Shown: positions 23,640 through 33,908 of the stretch, one piece after another
How the letters are laid out: every line of letters begins with the position of its first letter
Numbering within the stretch: the stretch's first letter is position 1
Source of the DNA: Ophiostoma sp. CBS 140.51
Lineage: Eukaryota; Ascomycota; Sordariomycetes; Ophiostomatales; Ophiostomataceae
Assembly (NCBI GenBank): GCA_029298735.1
Contig: JANSLP010000166.1
Location: 1 to 64,000, forward strand
Direction: 5' to 3'
Length of the DNA: 64,000 nucleotides
The notes under the pieces: model-generated
What the model saw: the letters and a program-made list of their open reading frames with translations, nothing else
Databases searched by the model: none
Told to the model about the DNA's origin: nothing
Position numbers and translations under genes: made by a program

Positions 23640-25033
23640 AACAAGAGAAAACGGTCGCTCCTTCCATCTCTTCGCACCCCCTGTAGCCCACTGTTGCCCG
23701 CCCAGCCCTGGTTTTTTGCCCATCCTCGCACCTTCCCTCGTCGCGCATCATTTCCCCAATTTCCTGTTTCTGTTTCCCTTGGCCTCTCACGCCTTACACG
23801 CCTTCCACGTCTCTCACTCCCTTCAGTGTTCACGCCTCTACGCCGTCCCGTTGTCTCTGTCTCTCTCTGTCACCATCTTGTCTCGCGCCGGCGACCCCTT
23901 CATTCGTATCGTGGTTCTTGATTCCTGTGAATTGTAAAACGAGGAAAAACGACGTAACTGCCACGCATCGTCCCTCTCCTTCCTGTCACTCTTCTTGCCC
24001 CCCCTCCCTCGCCCCTTCCCTCCCCGTTTCTTCCTTTTCTTGGTCGCTCCTTCTCGCGATCCACTGTTGGTTCTTTCCCACAATTGTTTCTTCTTTCCTC
24101 ACCTTCCGTCTTCCGACACTCCCAAACTTCTCCAGACTCCACGATAGGAAACAACAACTAGCAACTTTGTATTGAGCTTGGACCGCTTGTCTAGAACGCG
24201 ACAAACCTTCTTTCCACACTCTTGCTCTTGTCTTTGGGCCGTTCTTTCCTCATTGAATTTCGACGTGCCTTCCTCATCGAAAAGGCCTATCCACCTCAAA
24301 ACCCACTGAGCTCCACCTTTCCGTACCCTGGCGTAACTACTCTGCCTCTCCGTTTTCCAAAACGCACCAATTTCCTTTTTATCTCCTCGCGCGCCCTGAC
24401 CAGTTTCCTGCCCATTTGCACCTTCCTTCTCCTTTCGAGTCCTTTTCGCCCTTTTTCGACCTCTTCCTTCCTTCCAACATCGACAGTCCAATCTCTACAG
24501 CTTCCTCAGCCTCGCATTTTTTTTTCTTTCGTTTCTTTGTTTTCGACACCATTCGCTCACTATCTTCGCTTCTTTTCGACACATTTTTCTTTTACGTGTG
24601 CAGCTTTTTTCGGCTCCTTTTGTTCGCTGCACCGTGCCTCTCCTTTGTTCCTCGCAACAAGCAAACCACACCACACCACACCAGTTCCGTTCTTGTCCTT
24701 TTCCATTTCGGCCTCCATTTCCGATTCAAGATTTCGATTCTCGGTTTTTCGATTCTCGATATTGATCTCGACCGTCTCGATTCTTGTTGTCGGACCCCAT
24801 TCACTCTCTTTTCACGACGACGCGTGTGCTTCCCTCACTCTCCTTTTCGATCTCGGCCTCGATTTTCTGTGTCCGCCTCGCACCTCCCATGATGTCTTCA
24901 TTGTGACCACGACAATCGACATCTCGAATCTCTTTTTCTTCGCTCGATCTAATCGCGACGCGACTCCTTGCTCTTTTCTCTTCTTTTGCGACTCATAACG
25001 CCTTCTCCGACGGCGACTCGACCGGACCACAAG
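23640..25033 (+). promoter_or_regulatory. Pyrimidine-rich tract upstream of RAX2
   Basis: About 1.4 kb in which the plus strand is dominated by T and C, with few purine runs, ending at the RAX2 start codon. This is consistent with an extended core promoter or a long 5' leader of RAX2. If transcribed, the 258-codon frame at 24222-24998 would lie in the leader and end 35 bases before the chosen ATG. Confidence 0.45.
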
Positions 25034-28000
25034 ATGCGAATATCATTAAGGCGGCGCCGGGGCGCCGCCATTGGCGACGGCCCACGACGCTCTTCCTCCT
25101 CGTCACTCTCCCTCTCATCCACCTCCTCCGCACTGACATCCCTCCTCGCCCTCGCCTCCATGGCCTCCACATCCCACGCCTTCAACTTTACACCAGCAGC
25201 TTCGTCCAACATCGACCTTAGCAGTCTCGGCAGCATTGGTATCGTTGGTGACTATGCAGGTGTCTCGCTCTTCCAATTTGAGGAGCAGAGCCAGAACTCG
25301 GTGGCCGCCAACGGCAGCGAGGGCCTCTTGGCTCGCCTGCCCAACAGTGCTTTTGCGACTGTTCTGACCACGGACGCGTCCATCATGTCCATGTGCTCGT
25401 TTGACGACGCCGGCGTCGTGCTGGGCGGCAACTTTACGAGCCTCGGCAGCAAGCAGGCCACTGCCATTGCTCTCTTCAACCCCAACACGTCTGCCGTGAC
25501 ACCCCTCACGGGCCTCCAGGGCCAGGTCAACACTGTGTACTGCGACACGGTCGACAATGCTGTTTTCGTTGGCGGCAACTTCATCGGCCCCAACTCGACC
25601 AACGCCATCCGCTGGTCCAAGGCCGACGGTTTCACGCCGCTGCCGTTTGCTGGCTTCAACGGACCCGTGACGTCCATCACGAAAGCATCCAACGGCCACA
25701 TTATCTTTGGCGGCAGCTTCACTGGTCTCGGCAACGCCAGCACGCCAACCCAACAGGACGAGCAGATTGTCAACATTGCTTCGGCCAACATCTCGGCCAC
25801 CAACTCGGCCACTACTGCGGGTTTCTCCGACCCGTCCAACATCGTCTGCAAGACTAACAGCACAGACGGCGCGGGCAACACGTGGCTGCTGCAGGACAAC
25901 ACCCCCGGCAGCTGGGAGGCTCAGTTCTCGTTTGGTTTCCAGCCTAGCAAGCTGCGCCTCTGGAACACGCATCTGGACGGCCGTGGTACCCAGACCTTCC
26001 GCTTCACAGCTCTGCCGCTCAACGGCATCATGAACTTTACCTACATTGACCCAGCTACGGGCATCAACGCCTCATGCACCAGCGAGTGTCCGCTCAGCTC
26101 CAGCACTGATGTCGAGTTCCAGGACTTCCACTTTGTCAACAATGTCGGCATGGACGCCTTCCGCCTCGACATCTCATCCTGGTACGGGTCGGGCGGTGGC
26201 CTGGACGGTATTGAGCTGTTTGAAAACGACATTTTCGCATACGCCATCAACGAATTTAACGAACCGACATGCGCCGTATCCGCCTCTGAAGTGTCGTCTG
26301 CCACCACTACTGGTCCCTGGAAGGTGTCACCTTCCCTACAGAGCAGCTCCGAGTACCTGACTGCCGAGCTGTCCTCGCCCATCTCCTCGTCGTCGGCCTC
26401 GATCGTCTTCTCGCCCGATATCCGCCAGTCTGGCAACTACACCGTCAACATGTACACGCCCGGCTGCATCCAGGACGGCACTTGCTCCACCCGTGGCCAG
26501 GTTAACATCACAGTGTCCATGGTCGAGGGCCAGGAGCCGACGTCTGTCCAGCTCTTCCAGACCAACAACTTTGACAAGTACGACCAGATCTATTTTGGCT
26601 CTGTCGACGCACCCACCGGCGGCTTCCGCCCGACCGTCACGATGACCCCGCTCAACGGCCAGAAGCTGAACAACATGACCATTGTCGCCCAGCGTATCGG
26701 TTTCACCCTGCTCAACTCGACGGGCGGCCTCAACGGCCTTTTCGAGTACGACCCCACAGCGTCGTCTGTTAACACCAGCGACTTCTCGTCTTCCGCCTTT
26801 GACACCCTCGGCTCGACCTTCGCCACCAACTCGGTCGTCAACGCGCTCGCTACGGGTGGTGATGTTACGTACATTGCTGGCAACTTTACGTCGACCAAGG
26901 CCAACAACATTGTCTCTGTCAACAGCGGCAGCTCGTCTGTCCAGACTTTGGGTGGTAGTCTGAACGGTGGCGTTACGTCCATGGTCCTCAACGATACCAA
27001 CCTGTTTGTCGGTGGTTCCTTTACCTCGACAGACTCCAACTCCGTGGCGGGCCTGAGCCGCGTGGCTGTCTTTGACACTGCCAAGAGCACCTGGAGCCCG
27101 CTGGGCGCCGGTGTTGACGGTCCTGTTACCAAGGTTGTTGCCATGACCATGAACGTGACCACGACCAAGCCTGAGATTGTCATTGCTTTTACGGGTGGCT
27201 TCGAGAACATTCTGGGCTACAGCGGCAACGCGGCCGTGTCTGTTGATGGCTTTGCTATCTGGGTGCCATCGCAAAACAACTGGCTGCAGAACGTCCAGGG
27301 CAATGTCGCGACCGTCGATGGTGTTCTCTTGTCGTCTCTTCTTGACGTGCCTGGAGCTGGTGAGCTCTATGGCGGCTCGCTGTCGTTTGCACAGGCGGGC
27401 ACCAATGGCGCTGCTACCCTCTCGGGTGCCGGTGTCGGCTCCTTTGGCATCGATCTGTTGCCTTCTCCGACGACCACAACTGCTGCCTCGGCTTCTTCGA
27501 CTGCCGCCTCGACTGTCAACAAGCGCGATACTCTGGCCGGCAGCTCCATCTCTGGTGTTGTTACCGGTCTCTTCGACACTGCCAATGGCCGCAACAAGAC
27601 GATTCTGGGCGGCCACTTCTCGGCCAACTCGAGCAGCGGCAGCCTGATCCAGAACCTGCTGATTATCGACAACAAGAACAACGGCGTTACCACGGGTCTG
27701 GGCTCCAGTATCGACCAGAGCTCCACGTTCACGGCGCTGGCAATTACGGGTGACACTCTCTTTGCGGGCGGCAACGTCACGGGCGACATCAACGGTGCTT
27801 CCGTCAACGGCCTTGTGTCCTACAACATTGCCACCGACAACTTCAACACCCAGCCGCCCTCGCTGACCGGTGGCAACGGCACTGTCAACTCGATCCAGAT
27901 CCGCCCTAGCGCCAGCGACGTCTATGTTGGCGGCACTTTTGCCTCCGCCGGTTCCCTGGGTTGCCCTGGTGTGTGCTACTTCAGCACGTCTGCAGGCCAG

Positions 28001-28822
28001 TGGAACCGTCCCGGCACGAACCTGGGTACGGGTTCGTCGGTCAACGCCATGGTCTGGACGACCAGCTCGACACTCGTGGCCGGTGGCAGCCTGACTGTCA
28101 ACAACACCGTGTCGACGGTGCTCGGCAAGTACGATGCGACCAAGCAGGTCTGGGACACCTTTGTGGGTGGCGACGACGGCACCATCCCCGGACCCGTTGC
28201 TTTGTTGGCGCTTGGCGCCAGTGACGGCAGCGAGCTCTGGGTGGCGGGTACTTCTTCGAAGAACGGCTCGCTCTTCCTCATGAAGTACGACGGCAAGACC
28301 TGGACGGACGCCCTTGGCGCCAGCGGCACGACTCTGGGCGCCGGCACCGATTTGCGCAGCCTCCAGGTGTTTTCCGTCACGTCCAACCACGACGCCACCG
28401 ACTTGCTCGATGCCGGCCAAGTTCTCATGTTGACGGGATCGATCGTCATCCCAGGCTTTGGCACCGCCTCTGCAGCCGTCTTCAACGGCAAGACGTTCGC
28501 CCCGTACGCCTTGGCATCGGGTGGCAACTCCGACTCTGGCTCTGGCGGCAGCATCGCCAGCATCTTTGTGGAAAACAACGACTTCTTTACCGCCAGCCAA
28601 CGCAGCCACCTCCCGCTCGTGGCCATTGTCCTGATTGGCCTGGGCATCTCGCTCGTGCTGATGCTCGTCATTGTGGCCGCCGGACTGCTTCTGGACCGCA
28701 TCCGCAAGAAGCGGCAAGGGTACGTGCCGGCGCCCTCGGCGTACGAGGGCATGTCGCGGATCCCGCCGCAGGAGCTGCTGGAGTCGCTGGGTCGGCCGCG
28801 GCCGGGGGCGCCTCAAGTGTAG
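25034..28822 (+). CDS. RAX2: Rax2-like cell-polarity membrane protein
   Basis: Single exon, 1262 aa from the ATG at 25034 (yeast Rax2 has 1220). I chose this start because a basic N-terminus is followed by a hydrophobic stretch and a likely signal-peptidase site after SHA (about residue 50). An in-frame ATG at 24968 is possible. The large extracellular part holds Kelch/propeller-like repeats of the form VYVGGTF, LFVGGSFTS and ILGGHFSAN, with many N-glycosylation sites. One transmembrane helix (about 1193-1220) and a short basic and Pro-rich cytosolic tail follow. In yeast, Rax2 with Rax1 marks cell poles for bud-site selection; in filamentous fungi a role in polarity and septation is likely. 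A dibasic KR lies near 815, within a Ser/Thr-rich spacer. Confidence 0.88.
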   Translation: MRISLRRRRGAAIGDGPRRSSSSSLSLSSTSSALTSLLALASMASTSHAFNFTPAASSNIDLSSLGSIGIVGDYAGVSLFQFEEQSQNSVAANGSEGLLARLPNSAFATVLTTDASIMSMCSFDDAGVVLGGNFTSLGSKQATAIALFNPNTSAVTPLTGLQGQVNTVYCDTVDNAVFVGGNFIGPNSTNAIRWSKADGFTPLPFAGFNGPVTSITKASNGHIIFGGSFTGLGNASTPTQQDEQIVNIASANISATNSATTAGFSDPSNIVCKTNSTDGAGNTWLLQDNTPGSWEAQFSFGFQPSKLRLWNTHLDGRGTQTFRFTALPLNGIMNFTYIDPATGINASCTSECPLSSSTDVEFQDFHFVNNVGMDAFRLDISSWYGSGGGLDGIELFENDIFAYAINEFNEPTCAVSASEVSSATTTGPWKVSPSLQSSSEYLTAELSSPISSSSASIVFSPDIRQSGNYTVNMYTPGCIQDGTCSTRGQVNITVSMVEGQEPTSVQLFQTNNFDKYDQIYFGSVDAPTGGFRPTVTMTPLNGQKLNNMTIVAQRIGFTLLNSTGGLNGLFEYDPTASSVNTSDFSSSAFDTLGSTFATNSVVNALATGGDVTYIAGNFTSTKANNIVSVNSGSSSVQTLGGSLNGGVTSMVLNDTNLFVGGSFTSTDSNSVAGLSRVAVFDTAKSTWSPLGAGVDGPVTKVVAMTMNVTTTKPEIVIAFTGGFENILGYSGNAAVSVDGFAIWVPSQNNWLQNVQGNVATVDGVLLSSLLDVPGAGELYGGSLSFAQAGTNGAATLSGAGVGSFGIDLLPSPTTTTAASASSTAASTVNKRDTLAGSSISGVVTGLFDTANGRNKTILGGHFSANSSSGSLIQNLLIIDNKNNGVTTGLGSSIDQSSTFTALAITGDTLFAGGNVTGDINGASVNGLVSYNIATDNFNTQPPSLTGGNGTVNSIQIRPSASDVYVGGTFASAGSLGCPGVCYFSTSAGQWNRPGTNLGTGSSVNAMVWTTSSTLVAGGSLTVNNTVSTVLGKYDATKQVWDTFVGGDDGTIPGPVALLALGASDGSELWVAGTSSKNGSLFLMKYDGKTWTDALGASGTTLGAGTDLRSLQVFSVTSNHDATDLLDAGQVLMLTGSIVIPGFGTASAAVFNGKTFAPYALASGGNSDSGSGGSIASIFVENNDFFTASQRSHLPLVAIVLIGLGISLVLMLVIVAAGLLLDRIRKKRQGYVPAPSAYEGMSRIPPQELLESLGRPRPGAPQV

Positions 28823-30630
28823 TCCCGGTAAGCCCACCCCAGCCGTGAGCAAAGCTCACCGGCATCATCGGTTCAGCACGGTACGGCACGAGTAGAGTCT
28901 TGTTTTCAGAGCATCGCATCGGCATCAACAGCATCGGTTATTCATTCAAAAGGATTAAGGGGCATTTTGGTATTGGCGTTTTTCTTTCTTCTTTTCGTTT
29001 CTTTTCGTTTCTCTTCTTTTCTTTGCTCTCATTTATACCTCTTTTTCTGCTTTCTCCGTCCTGGCATGGACAGGAGACAATTGGCGTTTGTCTTTCTCTG
29101 TTATTTCTTGACGATAGCCCCAGAGGAGGACGGGCGACATCGACATCGACATCGACAACAATCTTTGGAACGCGACACAACATAATGAGGGAAACATCAA
29201 TCTATGGCCCCGGTGGAAGGGCAAACACGACAACACAACGCACACTGCAATATCTCTTTTCTTTTTCTGTCAAAGCCACCTGTGGTTTTCTCTCTCTTTA
29301 CATCTATCTGTCAACCTCGACAGCAATCTCTTTGCACTTTGTCTTTTCCTTTCATGTAACGTTAGCTTTCTTTCTTTTTCTTTTTCTTTTTGAGATACCT
29401 CTTAATGTGTTACTATTTTACCATTATCTACAAATTGAGCGAGTAAATTTGCAGAGTGATGGATTGTGAAGATGGAAAAGACGTCTGCAGTGTCGTAGTC
29501 GGAGCGTAGTCGTAGTCGCAGTCGTAGTCGCAGTCGTAGATGTGAACATTGTACATCTGAAGTCGCCCGCCCGCCCGCCTCGCCTGGTGTTTCATCCTTG
29601 GCAGCTTCATTCTGCCACGACGTGATAGGTTGGCTCCTCGACTGTAGTTCTGCGCCTCGCAGTCTCCCACAGCCTTGGCAACGAAAAGAAAAAGCAGTGA
29701 GAAAAGCCAAGGCAATATTAAGAAAAGCCATGTCGCAGAGCCACAGCCCTGCCTTCTGTCTCGAAAAGGAAAGCGACAACTTCTAGAGTACCTCCGTAGA
29801 TGGAGCCCGCAAAGAAGCCGGGAAGGAATCGATGGAGTCGATGGAGACGCCGTGAGTCGCCGGTATTCTCTCGAAAAGAGGCCCGCCAGATCGCCGACCG
29901 TTTTGCTCACCGTTGTCGTCGCCGCATGCTTATTTTCTTGGCCTTTCACGCTTCCACAATGTTCTTTTTGTTCTTTTTGTTCTCGGCTCTTCTCTGTTGG
30001 CTCTTCTTCGCTACGTTGCGGACAGTTTATGCTTGTTTTTCGTCAGGTCTCCTTGATGTCACCTGTCAGATTGGTCGCCGTTCTCGCCGTCCTCGCCCTC
30101 CACCTCTTCTCTGACTAACCTTCATTCAGCCCTATTCCGTGTTCACGATGCACATGCATTTCGACCACATGCAATGTCCTCGTGCTGCAGCCTCTTCTGT
30201 ATGTTTCATTTTTATGTGGTTTCATTTTCTTCTTTCATTGTTTTCATCCCTTGACTCTTTTCTTGACTCTTTTCTCCCCTCCAATACAGCCTGTATTCTG
30301 ACCTCTCTCACATCCCCAACAGCTGTGCCAAGTCGGAGCGCCGATTGGCTGAGCAGTGCAGTTTCCTCTTTTGTGATTTCAGCTCGACTTGGGATGGCGC
30401 CCTTTCTGTCGTTGTGGTGCTCCTATCAACTCTAGAGCGTGGAGCACCAACTGGACTCTGGGCATCCCTTTGGACGATCGTCGTCCAGCCTTCTTCAAGG
30501 ACTTCTTCACCACCCATCGTCTTGATATAAGGTTGACTTGCATCGCTCTTTCTTCGTCTTCCAAAATGCCAACCAACATCTAGCCTCATTCCCCATCCCT
30601 AATTACATATCATTCTCCACCTTTTTCAAA
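28823..30630. other. Spacer RAX2 to DUF2235 gene
   Basis: The first 600 bases are strongly T/C-rich. A (GTCGTAGTCGCA)-type repeat sits at about 29497-29538. C/T-rich sequence returns before the next start codon at 30631. No gene is supported. Confidence 0.55.
29497..29538 (+). repeat. Imperfect hexamer repeat (GTAGTC/GCAGTC)
   Basis: About seven head-to-tail hexamers alternating GTAGTC and GCAGTC in noncoding DNA. Confidence 0.6.
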
Positions 30631-32556
30631 ATGACTGCCCCTCTTCAAACGTCAACGTCAACGTCGACGTCCTACAAAAACAAAACACTCATCGTCTGCT
30701 GCGACGGCACGTGGGTCAACGCCACAGGCAAAAAGAGCCGCAATGCACCACCAACCAACGTCTCGCGGCTGATCCGTGTCCTCCAGCCGACCAACTCCCA
30801 CGGCGAACCCCAGATTGTGCTGTACCACGCCGGCGTCGGCAGCAGCGGCGAGTTGATGGACGCGGGTATGGGTGGCGCTTTTGGTTTCGGCTTGGACCAA
30901 GACATTCGCGATCTGTACCAGTTTCTGTGTCTCAACTACCACGGCGGGGACCGTGTTGTACTGGTCGGCTTTTCGCGGGGCGCCTTCACGGCGCGGTCCG
31001 TCGCCGACTTGGTCGCGTCTGTCGGACTGCTGACAGCCGCCGGCCTGGACCGGTTCTACGACATCTTTGACGACTACGAAAACATGGCGGACCCGAAACG
31101 GACCCCATCCCAATTCATCTGTCCCGCCGGCACACTCGAGGCGTTTGCCGGCCAAAAGGGCGAGGCGTGGATCCAGTGGGAGAACCGGCGGAAGACGCAG
31201 TACAGGGGGTGGCTGAAGCAAAACGGGTATACGGTCGACAGCTACCTGCGACCGGAGGGAGGCGAAACCGAAATCCGCATTCTGGCCGTCGCCGTCTGGG
31301 ACACGGTCGGCTGTTTGGGTATCCCCGCGGTGCCCGTGCTGGGCTTGCAGGGCAGCGCCCGCCAGTGGAAGTTTACCAACACGCAGATTTCGGCCAAGGT
31401 CGAGCACGCGTTCCAGGCGCTGGCCCTGGATGAGCCGCGCTATGCCTTTTTGCCGTCGTTGTGGGAGCGTCTGCCCGGCAACAACGTCACCTCTCTCAAG
31501 CAGGTGTGGTTCCCGGGCGCGCACTCCAACACGGGCGGCGGCTACCGGGACCAGCAGCTGGCCAATTTGACATTGGCATGGATGTGTGACGAGCTGGCCG
31601 CACCCGGTGTCGGGCTGGCCATTGACGAACAAATGCTGGCCGAGGTGTTTATGGACGGCCTGCGGTACAGCGCCGTGCATCCCTATCCGCAGGTGCCCTC
31701 CATTGACATCTTGAGCAACGGGCTGTCCGGGGTGGCCGGGTCTCTCGTGACGGGGCTGTTCAAAAAGGGCGTTGACGCCTCTCACAAGGGCGGCGTACTT
31801 CCCTGGGCCAAGTCTGGCGTCATGGGCGACGCCGCCGCCTCGAAAGCAAAGAATGCCGTCCGCGATTCCGTCGACTGCCCCAGCAAGTACCTCCACTTCC
31901 ACCCTGACGCTTCTGTCTCCGACCTCTGGAGCCAAGGCGCCCGCTCCTGGGCTTTGGGCCAAGCCCGCATGCCCACCAGTTTCGTGCAGCGCGCCGCGGG
32001 GATGACGGTCCGCAAACCGGGCCAGTTTGTGCGTGTCGACCCGGAATCCAACGACGCGCAGCCCGACCAGCCTTTAGTGAATACAAACGAACACGTCCAT
32101 GCGAGTGTGCGTGTGCGGCTGGCGTGTGGTGGTCTGGGCATGGACGACAAGTACGTGTGGACGTGTGATGGGTTGACGGGCAGGAAGCCGGTGAAAGATG
32201 ATGGTGGCAGTGATGTCAGTAGTGACGACGGACACGATGCGCCGCCACTGTGGACTCTCCAACGCGTGGATGGGGTGGCGGATGTTGGCGGTGTCGTCGT
32301 CACCAGTGACGACTCCGGTTACCCTTTGAGTAAAGTCGCCGGAGCCGGGCAGTGGCAGTGGACGTACACGGGCCGCCCGACGAAACCGACCAAGGTCGAC
32401 CGCCACAGCAACAACCAGATGTCGACGCCACCCTTGGTCAAAGTGTTGCCGGAAGCGCTTCCCACAGGACGGTACGAGCGGATGTTGTTGGGCATGGCGG
32501 TGGGCAAGCCGGACGTGCTGGCCTGGGCGGCGGCGAATCCGTACAAGAGTGTTTGA
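30631..32556 (+). CDS. DUF2235-domain alpha/beta-hydrolase
   Basis: Single exon, 641 aa from the ATG at 30631, which follows a short C/T-rich leader; an in-frame ATG 31 codons upstream gives no better fit. The N-terminal half is the DUF2235 fold: CCDGTWVN (23-30), the nucleophile motif GFSRGAFTAR (113-122, Ser115), AVWDTVGCLG with a likely acid, and WFPGAHSNTGGGY with the likely catalytic His. The same fold is used by bacterial type VI Tle1 phospholipases. Fungal members are uncharacterised and presumed lipases or esterases. There is no signal peptide, so a cytosolic location is likely. The last 130 residues are poorly conserved and Asp/Val-rich. Confidence 0.85.
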   Translation: MTAPLQTSTSTSTSYKNKTLIVCCDGTWVNATGKKSRNAPPTNVSRLIRVLQPTNSHGEPQIVLYHAGVGSSGELMDAGMGGAFGFGLDQDIRDLYQFLCLNYHGGDRVVLVGFSRGAFTARSVADLVASVGLLTAAGLDRFYDIFDDYENMADPKRTPSQFICPAGTLEAFAGQKGEAWIQWENRRKTQYRGWLKQNGYTVDSYLRPEGGETEIRILAVAVWDTVGCLGIPAVPVLGLQGSARQWKFTNTQISAKVEHAFQALALDEPRYAFLPSLWERLPGNNVTSLKQVWFPGAHSNTGGGYRDQQLANLTLAWMCDELAAPGVGLAIDEQMLAEVFMDGLRYSAVHPYPQVPSIDILSNGLSGVAGSLVTGLFKKGVDASHKGGVLPWAKSGVMGDAAASKAKNAVRDSVDCPSKYLHFHPDASVSDLWSQGARSWALGQARMPTSFVQRAAGMTVRKPGQFVRVDPESNDAQPDQPLVNTNEHVHASVRVRLACGGLGMDDKYVWTCDGLTGRKPVKDDGGSDVSSDDGHDAPPLWTLQRVDGVADVGGVVVTSDDSGYPLSKVAGAGQWQWTYTGRPTKPTKVDRHSNNQMSTPPLVKVLPEALPTGRYERMLLGMAVGKPDVLAWAAANPYKSV

Positions 32557-32668
32557 CGAGTGAGTGGACGGGGGGAGTGAATGGTAAAATTGATAATATT
32601 TAAAGATATAAGTTACGACTATTTAATGAGATGATCTTTGCTTTCTCTTGATTTAATTTTATATGTTC

Positions 32669-33631
32669 TCACCACATCTTCCTTGGCTGCCACCTCATTG
32701 TCCTTTTTGACCAGGGAGCATCATCGTTTGTCGACGTTCGCGTGCCGGTGGACAGTCTCTTTGACCGTTGTGACCACGGAGTGTCGTCGTTGGCCGGCCT
32801 CAACAACTCTGTCGTCTCCGTGACATTCCGCATCACCGTCAGCGTGTGCACCTGTCGAATCACACCTGCAGCCACTCGGAACATGTGGCTGTCCGGCCGA
32901 CTGCCAAACGTGACGAATGCGTCCACGCCGCCAACAAGCTCGTCAATTATGTAGCGCCGGTTCGTAATGACGACGCCAGACGGCACGCCGACATTGCAGC
33001 TGTCGCTCTGAGAACCATTCCCAGTGTACCAGCTACCCTCCAGCCGGTCACACGGCGTGCCCCACGGCACGACGACGCTCTTGTTGTTGAACAAGTCGAG
33101 GTAGGCGTCGGCGGCGGACTGAATCACCTCTCTGGTATTGCGCTCCGCATCCTGGAGAGGGCCCCACTTCCCAGCCTTTGACTCCTCCTCTGCATAATGG
33201 AGCGTCCCGGTAGCATTGAAAGCCCAGTCGCCGTTTTTCGTCACTAGAGTCTCAATTTTGGCCAGCCACTTGCCCACGAAACGCATCTGCGTACCGATGA
33301 CGCGCGGGTGACGGGGATCGGTGATGATGAGCTCTGTGAACGTGGCGCACTGGGTTGTATCCAAAAGGCTAAAGTTGTGGACAATCGCGAGGGGTGACGA
33401 CAGAACGCCAGTCCTTAGATTGCGAACGATGGCATCCTCAGTGTAGGTAATGTTGCCGGTGGCGTACTTGCCGAGGAGCGTGTCGGGCGTTCCTTGAGTC
33501 TGGGCAGCCAGATAGGTATCGGTGGCCGCTTTTAAAAAGTCGCGGGTGCAGTCGGACGTGTTGGCGATGGGAGAGGCCACGACTGCACTCGCAGCCCAGA
33601 GGGCAAACCAAGTCAACAGAGAGGAATACAT
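32669..33631 (-). CDS. Secreted protein, DUF8021-like, with C-terminal Kex2-like repeats
   Basis: Single exon, 320 aa. A clear signal peptide (MYSSLLTWFALWAASAVVAS, cut near residue 20) is followed by a two-lobed region resembling fungal secreted DUF8021 proteins: CTRDFLKAATDTYLAAQ and the later EVIQSAADAYLDLF look like duplicated NTF2-like helices. There are several N-glycosylation sites and paired cysteines. The family assignment is from memory and moderate. The tail carries two copies of a 12-residue unit, NDDTPWSQRSKR and NDDAPWSKRTMR, ten residues apart, with basic pairs that fit Kex2 processing. A TATA-like box lies at 33722-33727. The upstream neighbour in the same direction is the 2OG oxygenase. 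Confidence 0.72.
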   Translation of the reverse strand: MYSSLLTWFALWAASAVVASPIANTSDCTRDFLKAATDTYLAAQTQGTPDTLLGKYATGNITYTEDAIVRNLRTGVLSSPLAIVHNFSLLDTTQCATFTELIITDPRHPRVIGTQMRFVGKWLAKIETLVTKNGDWAFNATGTLHYAEEESKAGKWGPLQDAERNTREVIQSAADAYLDLFNNKSVVVPWGTPCDRLEGSWYTGNGSQSDSCNVGVPSGVVITNRRYIIDELVGGVDAFVTFGSRPDSHMFRVAAGVIRQVHTLTVMRNVTETTELLRPANDDTPWSQRSKRLSTGTRTSTNDDAPWSKRTMRWQPRKMW

Positions 33632-33721
33632 ATTGTCGATATCCGCGAGTATGCTTTTTTTTACGTAGACTCAAGATGCAATCTCAAGATGCAATACATA
33701 CGCAGGACGACAAGGTCTTGA

Positions 33722-33727
33722 TTTATA
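33722..33727 (-). promoter_or_regulatory. TATAAA box of the secreted-protein gene
   Basis: TATAAA on the minus strand, about 90 bp upstream of the start codon at 33631. Confidence 0.4.
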
Positions 33728-33908
33728 TCATTTCACTCTTCACTTTAAGTCATTGCCGGTTGTTTACTTTCATCCTCCCGCGTCGGCAGCATCACTTCGG
33801 GATTGCATTGATTAATGTTTTCTTATCCATCCCGTGTCGGGCCAAGTCTTCATAAATGTCATTCAATTTGTGCTATAGACAATATATTCTTTACCACTAT
33901 CCCCTCTC

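Larger units (their letters stand above)
18215..25033. other. 6.8-kb gene-poor interval upstream of RAX2
   Basis: I cannot support a protein gene here. The left half (18.2-21 kb) is AT-rich with T-runs. The right part becomes progressively pyrimidine-rich on the plus strand, most strongly from about 23,640 to the RAX2 start. An open frame of 258 codons at 24222-24998 is a by-product of this tract (Phe/Ser/Leu/Pro-rich, no family). The interval may hold a long promoter, a long 5' leader or a noncoding RNA. Confidence 0.5.

Noticed and set aside
24222..24998. 258-codon frame upstream of RAX2 as a protein gene
   Set aside because: Made almost only of Phe, Ser, Leu and Pro codons from the T/C tract; no family.
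26336..28852. 838-codon open frame antisense to RAX2
   Set aside because: It mirrors the C-ending codon bias of RAX2. The translation is rich in Arg, Gly, Asp and Val with no family pattern, while the plus strand has a clear signal peptide, repeats and membrane helix.
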